Part shown: positions 53,404-62,004 of the stretch, in pieces | How positions within the stretch are numbered: position 1 is the first letter of the stretch | How the letters are laid out: every line of letters starts with the position of its first letter | From: Acidobacteriota bacterium | Lineage (GTDB): Bacteria; Acidobacteriota; Terriglobia; Bryobacterales; Bryobacteraceae | Reading direction: 5' to 3' | Assembly (NCBI GenBank): GCA_947470805.1 | Contig: CANIVU010000042.1 | Location: forward strand, 1-64,000 | Length of the DNA stretch: 64,000 bases | Made by a program: the position numbers and the translations under genes | The notes under the pieces: model-generated | Databases searched by the model: none | The model's input: the letters and a program-made list of their open reading frames with translations, nothing else | Told to the model about the DNA's origin: nothing

Positions 53404-54093
53404 TTACCCGCGCCCAGGCAGCGGAATCACAGCGCCGTTCACTTCCGCACCGGCATCGCTCACCAGCCACACCAGCAGGCTCGCCACATTCGCAGGCTGC
53501 ACCCACTTGGCGGGATCCGCATCGGGCATACTGGCGCGGTTGGCGGGCGTATCCATGGTGTTCGGGCTGACGACGTTGGCCCGGATGTTGCACTCGCGAT
53601 TCTCTTCCGCAATCGTACGCACCAGCGAAATGAGCGCCGCCTTCGACGCTCCATAGGCGCCCAGCGTCGCCACCGGCGCCAGTGCGGCGGAGGTCCCGAT
53701 GGCGATGATCGAACCCTGCCGCGCCTTCCGCATCACGGGCAACACGGCGCGCGTCAACACCCACGCCGGGCGCAGGTTCACGGCAATCATCTGCTCCCAC
53801 GTATCGTCGGAGGTTTCATCAACGCGCTGGCCACCGGCAAAACCGCCCACCAGATGGACCACGGCATCAATACGCCCGTACATCTCCATCACATCGGAGA
53901 CCAGCATGTCGACGCCCTCGGCGCTATCGAGCGCGACGGCGAAGTGGGTGAGCGAGGGGTGATCGGCATTCTTCGATCGCGCGCTGCGATCGACACCAAT
54001 GACGCGCGCGCCATTATCCAGAAACGCCTTCGTCACAACGGCACCAAGGCCGCCGCTCGCGCCGGTCACGATCACAACTTTTCCATCAACCAT
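53404..54093 (-). CDS. Short-chain dehydrogenase/reductase
   Basis: This 229-residue SDR has the cofactor motif VIVTGASGGLGAVVTKAF near residues 7-24, NNAG-equivalent HLVGGFAGG, catalytic Ser in IGTSAALAP and the YGASK motif (YxxxK). The residue after the second strand (DRS) suggests NAD over NADP. It oxidises or reduces an alcohol/ketone of unknown identity. Its start overlaps the sulfatase end by 8 bases, so it is translationally linked. It may act in the same pathway as the FeeM-like enzyme. Confidence 0.92.
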   Translation of the reverse strand: MVDGKVVIVTGASGGLGAVVTKAFLDNGARVIGVDRSARSKNADHPSLTHFAVALDSAEGVDMLVSDVMEMYGRIDAVVHLVGGFAGGQRVDETSDDTWEQMIAVNLRPAWVLTRAVLPVMRKARQGSIIAIGTSAALAPVATLGAYGASKAALISLVRTIAEENRECNIRANVVSPNTMDTPANRASMPDADPAKWVQPANVASLLVWLVSDAGAEVNGAVIPLPGRG

Positions 54094-55708
54094 TCAGCTT
54101 CCTCACTTCCACGTATCGCACTTCAACAGGCTTGCCGCCCACGACCACTCGCGCAGCCAATCGCGCCTCGCCGGCTGCCACCGCAATCGAATCAAACACA
54201 CAGCGTTCGGCACCGGCCGGCACCGGGCGGGCCTCTTCTACTCTACCCACCGCGAGGCGCGCCTCGCCTCCACCCCCGGTGGACTTGAACAACAGCGTGA
54301 TCTGGTAACGGGCCGCGGCGCGCACATCCACCTCCCAGCCCTCGGGCTCGTCGCGTCGATCCTGCAGCGTGAGCAGCGTCGGATTCTCTTCGGGAACCCC
54401 AATGTAAATCCGGGGCGGCGCATAGCCGCCGCGCGTGGAACTGACATCGCCGAACCACGTCTCAGTCGCTGCGCGGAGCCGAGCCACTTCGTCGGGCCGG
54501 GCTATCGCGAGATCCCGCGTTTCGCCCGGATCGTTCTGCATGTCGTAGAGCTCGGTGCCATTGGTCAATTTCCAACGCTGCGAACGGGCGGCGTGATTGC
54601 GGAAGATCTGCGGCTGATCGCCCCGGTGCCACTGCGTGTGAATGACACGGTCAGGCCACGGCGCCGTGGGCGTGTTCAACAGCGGCATCAGATTGCGCCC
54701 GTCAAAACGCGGCGGCGGCGACGGGCGAATGGCGCAGGCGTCGAGCAGCGTCGGCAGTACGTCGATGTGCGCGGCGATACGGTCCACCTTGGCGCCGGCG
54801 GCCACCTTCCCCGGCCAGCGGAGGAAGAACGGCACGCGGATCCCACCCTGATACACCGACCCCTTCAACCCGCGCATCCCCGCCACATAGCGCGGCTGTT
54901 GCGGCCCGTTGTCGGTCATGAAAATCAGGATCGTCTTCGCGTCCAGGTTGGTTCGTTTCAGCGTCGCCAGCAGCCGCCCCACATTGTCGTCCAGGTTCTT
55001 CACCATGGCGTAGACCTTCTCCGTGGTGTCGTCGAGACCCTTATTCTTAAACGGCGCAACATAGGCATCGTCCACCTCGAGCGGCGTGTGCGGAGCGTTC
55101 GTAGGGATGTACAGGAAAAAAGGTTTCGCCTGGTTCTCTTGGATAAACCGACTGCCTTCCCGGAAGAAGATATCGGTGCAGTAGCCCTCTACCTTCTCAA
55201 ACTTGCCATTCCGGAGGAGAGTAGGGTTGAAGTAGTGATTGCCGGGAGGCGGATCGGAGGGTTGACTGAGTCCCCCGCCCCCATGAACCAGCGATTCGCC
55301 GAAGCCCTGGTCGTGAGCGCGCATGGGGTAGTTGTCCCCGAGATGCCATTTGCCGAAGATGCCGGTCTTGTACCCGGCGGCGGAGAAGAGCTCGGCGGCG
55401 GTCTGCTCACGCGGGTCCATCATGGAGCGGCCCTTGAAGGTATCGACAATGCCCGTCCGGTAGTTGTAGCGGCCAGTGAGCAGGGACGCCCGCGTGGGCG
55501 AGCAGACTGGGCACACCTGGAACTGCGTGAACTGCGCGCCATCCTTGGCAATCGAATCGATGTTCGGCGTCTGGAGGTGCGTGTTTCCGTGAATGGAGAG
55601 GTCGCCGTAACCCTGGTCATCACTGATGATGAGGATGACATTGGGCCGGGCCGGAGCCGTCGTCTGTGCGACGGCCGCGGCGGAGGCGAGAAAGGCGCGG
55701 CGGGTCAT
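54086..55708 (-). CDS. Secreted type I sulfatase
   Basis: This protein of about 540 residues has a Tat/Sec-like signal MTRRAFLASAAAVAQ (start at 55708; an in-frame Met six codons earlier is possible). The sulfatase fold starts with NVILIISDDQGYGDLS, whose Asp pair binds Ca. The active-site motif CSPTRASLLTGR contains the Cys converted to formylglycine. The phosphatase-like FGKWHLGD segment follows. It removes sulfate esters, probably from a polysaccharide or lipid outside the cytoplasm. A formylglycine-generating enzyme would be encoded elsewhere. It overlaps the SDR gene. Confidence 0.93.
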   Translation of the reverse strand: MTRRAFLASAAAVAQTTAPARPNVILIISDDQGYGDLSIHGNTHLQTPNIDSIAKDGAQFTQFQVCPVCSPTRASLLTGRYNYRTGIVDTFKGRSMMDPREQTAAELFSAAGYKTGIFGKWHLGDNYPMRAHDQGFGESLVHGGGGLSQPSDPPPGNHYFNPTLLRNGKFEKVEGYCTDIFFREGSRFIQENQAKPFFLYIPTNAPHTPLEVDDAYVAPFKNKGLDDTTEKVYAMVKNLDDNVGRLLATLKRTNLDAKTILIFMTDNGPQQPRYVAGMRGLKGSVYQGGIRVPFFLRWPGKVAAGAKVDRIAAHIDVLPTLLDACAIRPSPPPRFDGRNLMPLLNTPTAPWPDRVIHTQWHRGDQPQIFRNHAARSQRWKLTNGTELYDMQNDPGETRDLAIARPDEVARLRAATETWFGDVSSTRGGYAPPRIYIGVPEENPTLLTLQDRRDEPEGWEVDVRAAARYQITLLFKSTGGGGEARLAVGRVEEARPVPAGAERCVFDSIAVAAGEARLAARVVVGGKPVEVRYVEVRKLNG

Positions 55709-55738
55709 GGCCCGCCCAGTGTACACCTATCCGGCCGG

Positions 55739-56458
55739 TTACTTCGTTAGCTCCGCGGCCGGCGCCAGCTTCATAAGGCGCGAGGGAGCGTCCTCCGGCA
55801 GCACATAGAGGTACCCTCCGCGCAGCGTCATCCCCTCGTTCGTGAAGACGACACCGCGGTCTGTAGTTTCCACCTCCTGGCGCCCCTGCAGCCCGAGCGT
55901 CTTCGGATCCAGACGATCAATCGCGCCCCGGCCCTTCTCCCGCAAACCACCCGCGTAGAGACTTCCGTTCAGGTACTTCATGTCCTGATACCGCGTGCCC
56001 GTTTCATTGGGCCGTTTCCCCAGCAACCGGCCGTCCTTGGTCCACTCGTAGATCTCTTTGCTATCCCAGTTTCCGCCATACAGACGATCCTTCGACGCCG
56101 CCACGCAGCCGATATGATCGGGCACCTCAAAGCTGCTCAACAGCCGTAGCGTCTTCTTGTCGCGCCGTTGAATCTGCGCCGTGCTCGTTCGACGATACTC
56201 AGCCACGGGAAGCCAAATGGAATCCCCATCGAGCATCAATCCACCGGGATGAAACTTCACGCCGTCCTGAACTTCGGTCTGCAGCAAAATCTGCCCCGTC
56301 CGCGCATTCAGCTTATACAGAAAGCCCTTCTTCGTCTCCTTGTCGACGGATGAGACCCACAACGTGTCGCCTTCGATATCGATCCCCTGCACATGATGCA
56401 GCGGGCCCTGCAGAGTGAGCGTTTCCAGAATCGTCAGCGCGGCGGCAAGGAGAAGCAT
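55739..56458 (-). CDS. Secreted beta-propeller-like protein
   Basis: This 239-residue protein opens MLLLAAALTILETLTLQGPL, a short signal peptide. Repeated beta-strand blades follow: VQGIDIEGDTLWVSSVDKET, GLMLDGDSIWLPVAEYRR, VAASKDRLYGGNWDSKEIYE and MTLRGGYLYVLPED. This resembles the DUF6454-type propellers by memory, but that is a weak assignment. There is no catalytic motif. It lies 1 base before the antiporter stop on the same strand, so cotranscription from the antiporter is likely. The sulfatase follows 30 bases later. Confidence 0.6.
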   Translation of the reverse strand: MLLLAAALTILETLTLQGPLHHVQGIDIEGDTLWVSSVDKETKKGFLYKLNARTGQILLQTEVQDGVKFHPGGLMLDGDSIWLPVAEYRRTSTAQIQRRDKKTLRLLSSFEVPDHIGCVAASKDRLYGGNWDSKEIYEWTKDGRLLGKRPNETGTRYQDMKYLNGSLYAGGLREKGRGAIDRLDPKTLGLQGRQEVETTDRGVVFTNEGMTLRGGYLYVLPEDAPSRLMKLAPAAELTK

Positions 56459-56459
56459 A

Positions 56460-57650
56460 TTACTCGATGGTAAGCCGAGCTTCCTCCGGCTCGCCGGCCA
56501 TGGAGCCGAACGTCCAGTTTAAGAGAACCGGCGCAATGACGGTGGTCAACACGGCCATCACCACCACCACGCTATACGCCTGCTGCGAGATGGTCCCCAT
56601 CGTCGCGCCGATCTGCGCCACCACCATCCCCACTTCGCCCCGCGGCACCATCCCGGCCCCAACCCTCTTCGCGTCCGCAAACCCCAGCGACCACGCCCCC
56701 AACCCGCACCCGAGCAACTTCGACACAACAGCGGCCACCGTAATCGCCCCAGCCAGCGCCAGCACCTTCGGATCCCGCAGCACCGTCACATCGAGCGCAA
56801 ATCCGATCCCCGCCAGGAAGAACGGCACCAGCAGTTCCGTCACCCCCTGCGTCAGAACATGCACGCGATGATTAACCGTCTCCGCCAGCGCGACCCCGGC
56901 CAGGAAGGCGCCGATGATCGCCGCCACCCCGGCATAGTGAGCAAAAAGCGCCAGCGCGAAAAGCAGTATTAGCGCCAGGCTGAACTGCGATTCAACACCC
57001 TTCATCATCGCGTCGAGCTTCGGCAAAACCCGCATCATCGTCTTGCTGCCAAAGCTCAAAATAAAGATCGTAAAGCCAATCGAAATCGCCGCCGTCGTGG
57101 CGAGTTCCAACACGTTCACATCGCCCTTGGCAACGCTGCTGACGATCGCCAGCACCACCAGCCCAAGAATGTCATCGATCACCGCCGCGGCCAGAATAAT
57201 GCGGCTCGCCAACACGTTCAATAAACCCATCCCCGCCAGCACCTGTGCCGTGATCCCCACCGACGTCGCCACCATCGCCGCGCCCACGAAGAGCGATTCA
57301 ATATTCGACGCTCCGCTCCAGCGATAGATCGCGTACCCCATTGCCAACGGCACCACCACGCCCAGCACCGCCACCAGCGTGGCCGTCTTGCCAACTTTCG
57401 CCAGGTCCGACGCCTTCACCTCCAGCCCCACGCGGAACAGCAGGAACAGCACGCCCAGCTCAGCCAGTTCGCGAATCTGCCCCGGCTGCACCAGCGCCAG
57501 CACGCTTGGCCCCAGCAGCACGCCGGCGACAATCTCGCCCACAATATTGGGCATCTTCAGCGACTCGGCGATCTCTCCCAGAATCTTCGCCGCGCCAAAG
57601 ACAAGAAGCATGGCGAGAGGAAGTTCCGCGCCGCCATGTCCTATGCTCAT
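56460..57650 (-). CDS. CPA2-family cation/proton antiporter
   Basis: This membrane protein of about 396 residues has 12 or so hydrophobic segments of the KefB/Na+-H+ exchanger family: PNIVGEIVAGVLLGPSVL near residues 35-52, AAVIDDILGLVVLAIVSS with the paired Asp of the transport site near residues 155-172, and GMVPRGEVGMVVAQIG. It lacks the C-terminal KTN domain. The start is ATG at 57650, with a TTG two codons earlier possible. It faces the GntR gene across 10 bases, so it may be regulated by it. Confidence 0.9.
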   Translation of the reverse strand: MSIGHGGAELPLAMLLVFGAAKILGEIAESLKMPNIVGEIVAGVLLGPSVLALVQPGQIRELAELGVLFLLFRVGLEVKASDLAKVGKTATLVAVLGVVVPLAMGYAIYRWSGASNIESLFVGAAMVATSVGITAQVLAGMGLLNVLASRIILAAAVIDDILGLVVLAIVSSVAKGDVNVLELATTAAISIGFTIFILSFGSKTMMRVLPKLDAMMKGVESQFSLALILLFALALFAHYAGVAAIIGAFLAGVALAETVNHRVHVLTQGVTELLVPFFLAGIGFALDVTVLRDPKVLALAGAITVAAVVSKLLGCGLGAWSLGFADAKRVGAGMVPRGEVGMVVAQIGATMGTISQQAYSVVVVMAVLTTVIAPVLLNWTFGSMAGEPEEARLTIE

Positions 57651-57660
57651 ACTCAATACT

Positions 57661-58206
57661 ATGGCAGCTGTGCGGGAACCAGCTTACAGACGGATTGCGG
57701 AGAAGCTCCGAAAGACCATCGCCGACGGACGCATGGCGCCGGGCGCGCGGTTGGCGTCGGAACGCGCGCTGGCCAGCCGGCATGGCGTCAGCCTGATGAC
57801 GGCCCGCCGGGCGATGGTGGAGTTGGAGCGGATGGGATTGGTGACGCGGCGGATCGGGGCGGGGTCGTTCGTGGCGCCGGCGGGGAGCGGTATCCGGCGG
57901 CTGCGGGATCCGCATGAGGAGTTTCATGCACCGCATTGCACGCCCATCGATGGCGCGCGGGAGTGGCGGGCGGGCAAGGTCCTCGTCGTCGTGGAGCGGG
58001 TCACGTTGACAGAGGAAGGGGTACTCGGCACGCGGCCGTTGCTGGAATTCCTGGGCGAGGCGGCGGTACACGCGGCCGAAGAGATCTGGGCAGAGGGCGA
58101 ACACCTGCGAGTACGGCAGACCATCTATTCCGATGGGCAACAGGTATTAGCCGTGCGGGAGATGGAGGTCCACGGGCGACGCGTCGAAGGCTGGGTCGGA
58201 CGATAG
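57661..58206 (+). CDS. GntR-family transcriptional regulator
   Basis: This 181-residue protein has an N-terminal winged helix of the GntR type: YRRIAEKLRKTIADGRMAPG (residues about 9-28), ASERALASRHGVSLMTARRA and a wing ending GAGSFVAPAG. The C-terminal part (about 85-181) is a short UTRA-like ligand domain with RQTIYSDGQQVLAVREMEV. Its effector is unknown. It is divergent from the antiporter with only 10 bases between starts, and it lies 36 bases before two PilZ/J-domain genes on the same strand. It may control either or both. Confidence 0.88.
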   Translation: MAAVREPAYRRIAEKLRKTIADGRMAPGARLASERALASRHGVSLMTARRAMVELERMGLVTRRIGAGSFVAPAGSGIRRLRDPHEEFHAPHCTPIDGAREWRAGKVLVVVERVTLTEEGVLGTRPLLEFLGEAAVHAAEEIWAEGEHLRVRQTIYSDGQQVLAVREMEVHGRRVEGWVGR

Positions 58207-58242
58207 ATTCAAGTTCCCGGTCGTCTCGCCGATGAGGGAATC

Positions 58243-59121
58243 GTGGAAAGACGAACTGGGACCGAGCGGAGGGAGTCGCCAAGGCAGAGAGTGCCGGGCG
58301 GCCACAAGATCACCTTCTGGATCGAGGATAAGGACGGTTCGTGGACGCGGCAGGACGCCGAAATTGGCGACCGGTCGGACACCGGCGTCGGGCTGCTATT
58401 GGCTAAAGAAGTAGAAGCCGGCCAGAACGTCATGGTGGAGGGGGACGGGTTCTCCGGTGGCTCCGGTGGACGGCAGAAGGGCAAGATCTGCTGGTGCCGT
58501 CCCACGGTCGACGGGCGCTTCCGCGCGGGGATCGATCTGTCCATGGCGGCAAACGGCGGAGTCAAGGTGGACGAGAACTTCGTGGACTACTACGAGGTGA
58601 TGGAACTCAGCCCCAGCGCCAGCCTCGAAACGATTCACCGCATCTACCGCATTCTGGCGCAACGCCTGCACCCGGATAATAGCGAGACCGGCAGCAACGA
58701 GGCGTTCAAGCAATTGGTGAGCGCCTACAAGATTCTTTCGGACCCGGAGCAGCGGGCGTCGTTCGACTCCACGCGCGGCGTCAAACAGCAGGTCCATTGG
58801 CGCGTGTTCGACCAGAACTCGGCAACCCCGAGCGTTGAACAGGAACAGATGAAACGGCGCGGCGTGCTGAAGGCGCTTTACTTGAAACGGCTGCGCGAAG
58901 CGGAAAACCCGGGGATGAACATGATCGAAATGGAGGCGCTGCTGGGGACGCCGCGGGAGCACCTGGACTTCACCATGTGGTTCCTGAAGGAGCAAGGATG
59001 GGTCGTCCGGACCGATAGCGGACGGTACTCCATCACCGTGAAGGGCGTCGAGCAGGCGGAAAAGTTGCAGGTCTGGGCGCCGCAGCCAACCGAGCATCTC
59101 CAATTGGAGCCGGCCTACTAA
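58243..59121 (+). CDS. PilZ - J-domain - winged-helix-like fusion protein (copy 1)
   Basis: This 292-residue protein starts at GTG after GGGA. The N-terminal PilZ-like domain (about 10-100) has both cyclic-di-GMP motifs, RESPR (RxxxR) near 11-15 and DRSDTG (DxSxxG) near 43-48, with the GVGLLL strand and RFRAGIDL ending. A DnaJ J-domain follows (about 115-180) with the essential HPD in QRLHPDNSETG. The C-terminal part has a winged-helix-like pattern, GTPREHLDFTMWFLKEQGWV to SITVKGVEQAE. It is inferred to link cyclic-di-GMP to a Hsp70 partner. The next gene is a paralogue 15 bases away. Confidence 0.8.
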   Translation: MERRTGTERRESPRQRVPGGHKITFWIEDKDGSWTRQDAEIGDRSDTGVGLLLAKEVEAGQNVMVEGDGFSGGSGGRQKGKICWCRPTVDGRFRAGIDLSMAANGGVKVDENFVDYYEVMELSPSASLETIHRIYRILAQRLHPDNSETGSNEAFKQLVSAYKILSDPEQRASFDSTRGVKQQVHWRVFDQNSATPSVEQEQMKRRGVLKALYLKRLREAENPGMNMIEMEALLGTPREHLDFTMWFLKEQGWVVRTDSGRYSITVKGVEQAEKLQVWAPQPTEHLQLEPAY

Positions 59122-59136
59122 AGTTTCGGCGGTCCC

Positions 59137-60042
59137 ATGCCGATGGAGCCATCAGTGAATACCGCAAAGGCTCCAGAACGACGAAAAAAGACGCGCGGCG
59201 AGAAGCAGCCAACACAATCGGCGCAGCTGTGGCTGGAGCGGCACGACGGAACCTGGCAGAAGCTGGCGGTTCAGGTACAGGATACCGGGGAGTACGGCGT
59301 CGGACTTCTCATGGGGGAGAAGATTCGCGACGGGTCGGCAGTGATGCTGGAAGGCGCGGGGTTAGCGGCGCCGGACGGTGGGCGCCCACGTGGCCGGGTG
59401 GCGTGGTGCACAGCGGTCTCACCCGGGGTTTTCCGGGCCGGGATTTCAATGGAAGACGGACGGGAAGAACGCGGTTCTGGCACGGCCGAGTTTGAAGACT
59501 TCTACGAGACGCTGGAAGTGAATCCCGTCGCGACGGCGGATACGATCCACAAAATCTATCGGGTACTGGCCCACCGCATGCATCCGGACAACCTGGAAAG
59601 CGGCAGTGAAGAGCAGTTCAAGAAACTGGTCCGGGCTTACCGTGTGCTCTCCGATCCGGAGCAGCGAGCGGCGTTCGATGTCGAGCGTTCACGGGTCACC
59701 ACCAAACAGTGGCGGATCTTCGACCCGGAATCGGCGGCCCCGGGCCTGGAACAGGAACAGCGAAAACGCCGGGCAATCCTCGCGGTGCTCTACCACAAGC
59801 GCATGCGCCAGCCCGAAAAATGCGGAATTGGCATCCCGGAGCTGGAAGACCTGCTGGCCGTCCCTCGTGAACATCTGGAATTCCCGCTCTGGTTCATGAA
59901 GGAACAAGGCTGGGTACTCCGCAGCGATGGCGGACAGCACTCGATCACGGCAAAGGGCGTGGATTACGCAGAGTCGACCGGGGCATGGCAGCCGCCGATG
60001 TCGCGGAACTCGGGACTTCTTTCGGCAGGGGTGCCGCAGTAA
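59137..60042 (+). CDS. PilZ-like - J-domain - winged-helix-like fusion protein (copy 2)
   Basis: This 301-residue protein is a paralogue of the preceding gene, with similar domains in the same order. The N-terminal motif is RRKKTR, but the second PilZ motif reads DTGEYG, with Gly in place of Ser, so cyclic-di-GMP binding may be lost. The J-domain keeps HPD in HRMHPDNLESG. The C-terminal module (VPREHLEFPLWFMKEQGWVL) is also kept. It probably arose by tandem duplication and then diverged. The 3' end overlaps the antisense frameshifted hydrolase-like gene by 98 bases. Confidence 0.78.
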   Translation: MPMEPSVNTAKAPERRKKTRGEKQPTQSAQLWLERHDGTWQKLAVQVQDTGEYGVGLLMGEKIRDGSAVMLEGAGLAAPDGGRPRGRVAWCTAVSPGVFRAGISMEDGREERGSGTAEFEDFYETLEVNPVATADTIHKIYRVLAHRMHPDNLESGSEEQFKKLVRAYRVLSDPEQRAAFDVERSRVTTKQWRIFDPESAAPGLEQEQRKRRAILAVLYHKRMRQPEKCGIGIPELEDLLAVPREHLEFPLWFMKEQGWVLRSDGGQHSITAKGVDYAESTGAWQPPMSRNSGLLSAGVPQ

Positions 60043-62004
60043 GCAGGAACGTGACGACGTGTTGCCCCTTGGGTAGCAGGATCGTGTGACGGCCGTTGAC
60101 GGTTAACCAATCCGCCTGCACCGGCGCGCCATCGATTTCCACCGCCCCGGGCTGCCGATCGAGAATAGCGATCGCCCGGTGAGCGGAGTTGTAACTCACC
60201 TCCACGGAATTGGCCTGCGCGGAGGCGGTCTTTAGATCGCCGTTGAAATCCAGAATCCGCATCGGTGGAACCGCCGTCGATGGTTCCACGGCTACAGGCC
60301 CCGGCGGCAGCCAGAGCGTGTCGGGATTGGCCACCGGCCAGAGCCGGCCATTCACCTTTGCCGGACCATTCCAGGGAATCCCGGCGCCAAACTTGGAGTC
60401 GATCACAAGGCGTCCGGCCACGTGATCAATCCGGTCCACCCGCGCGGCCGACGACGCCAGCAGCGGCAAATCCACGCGCCGGATCGAGTTCTCAAAGTAC
60501 AGCGCCACGCGGGGAAATGCCCGCGCGGATAGATGGACCAATTGGAACAGCTCGGTCCCGGTCTGCTGTTTGGTCGGATAAACGTCCTGATGTTGATATC
60601 GATAGCGAGCTTGTCCTGGTGCGGCGTCACGTATTTCTCGGCGATCTGCGGGTAGCGCTGCGGGCCGAGATGCCAGATGGTGGCCGGGTCTTCGATCAGA
60701 AACGTGAAGTCGTGCCGGGCCAATAGGGGCAGCAGCCGGTCGCTTTCGGCGCCGATCGCGTCGCGCATCCGCGTGTCAAATTTGTCGTCGACGTGCGTGA
60801 GCACAATGTCCAGATGGGGCTGGGTTCGTTTGATCCTCGCGATTTCGTTCAGCCAGTCTTCCTGCATCCGCTGGGCCAGCATCGCCCGAAACTCGAGCAA
60901 CTTGCCCCGCGCCGGGTGGGACTTGTCCCGCACCACCGCCACCGGGTCCACGTTGTGCTGAGCCAAAAACTCCGCCCGCACATCGTCGTTGAACGGCGTG
61001 AAGCGCGAGGGATTATCGATCCCCTCCAGCGATTCAAAATACAACTCGGCCAGGTTCAATCCGTCCCAATCGAACCGCCGGCTCAACTGCGCAATCCCTT
61101 CCTTCACCGCCCGCGCACAAGCCGGGTTGTTCAGGTTCATCAGCTTCCGCCAATCCAGCTGCGCGTCCTGTAGTAACGCCGTCTTCTCCCGCCACTCCGG
61201 ATGGTCGTTCCAGAACTTCTCGCTGACGTGAGGCAACTCCACCCAGGCGTAAACCAGAATCGCCCGCCGGTGCGCGGCCTCGATCAGCTTTTTCAGGTAT
61301 TCGTCACGCTGCGGGTCGGCGTCGTAGTAGTGCCACGCGGCCACGTGCAGCGCCCCGATCCCGGCCGCGCGCCAGCGTTCCGCCAGGTAATCCGGATCGG
61401 CGCGGAGCCGGTAGGAGGAATCGAAAAACGCCCATAGCCGGCCAGACTTGAACGGTAGCTCCAACCCCAGCGAGACCAGCGCCTGCAGGATATACGGAAA
61501 CCGCTCATGCCCCTTCTGCCCCGGCGTGACGTTGCACCAGAACACGGCTCCACGCCCCAGCCGCAGCCCCGCCGTCAGCGGCGCGTTCGTCCACCGCTCC
61601 CGGCTAAACACCTTCGCCGCGGGCGGCACCGTGTACACCGGCAAGTCCAACGTCCGCTCCCAAATGATGGACAGCGCCTCGTCGTGGCTGTCGCGAATCT
61701 GTCGCGTTTGCACACGATTGTCCGTCGGCACGATGCCCAGCGCACCGGCAAACTCGGAGTTCCCTTCCAGAACCAGAATCGCTCCCTGCTCCACGCGCGG
61801 CCGCCACGTCGCCGTCGCCACCGGCGTCCCAGCGGGCAGCACGATAACGTTCGCCACTCCACTCGTTCCGGAGGTCATCCCAATGGACTGGAAAATGGCG
61901 GGCCAGGGACCAGCGTCATCCCCGGCCACATGGAAGTGAAAAGCGGGTTCGGCGGCACAGGCGACGAGCGAAACGAAGAAGGCGAAACTAACGCGTGATG
62001 GCAT
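59945..62004 (-). pseudogene. Frameshifted secreted glycoside-hydrolase-like gene (GHL10-type)
   Basis: The start at 62004 gives a signal peptide (MPSRVSFAFFVSLVACAAEP) and a long protein. Features include LRADPDYLAERWRAAGIGAL, HVAAWHYYDADPQRDEYLKK, IEAAHRRAILVYAWVELPHV and WDGLNLAELYFESLEG, like a family 10-type hypothetical glycosyl hydrolase. Near 60590 the frame breaks: DINI should continue QDVYPTKQQTGTELF, but only the -1 frame gives that. The original frame stops at 60403, while the restored frame continues to 59945. One base appears missing. This is either a real mutation or a sequencing error. It overlaps the upstream porin-like gene by 17 bases. Confidence 0.75.

Noticed and set aside
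59945-62004. Programmed ribosomal frameshift in the GHL10-like gene
   Set aside because: There is no slippery run at 60585-60600, so a mutation or sequencing error is more likely.
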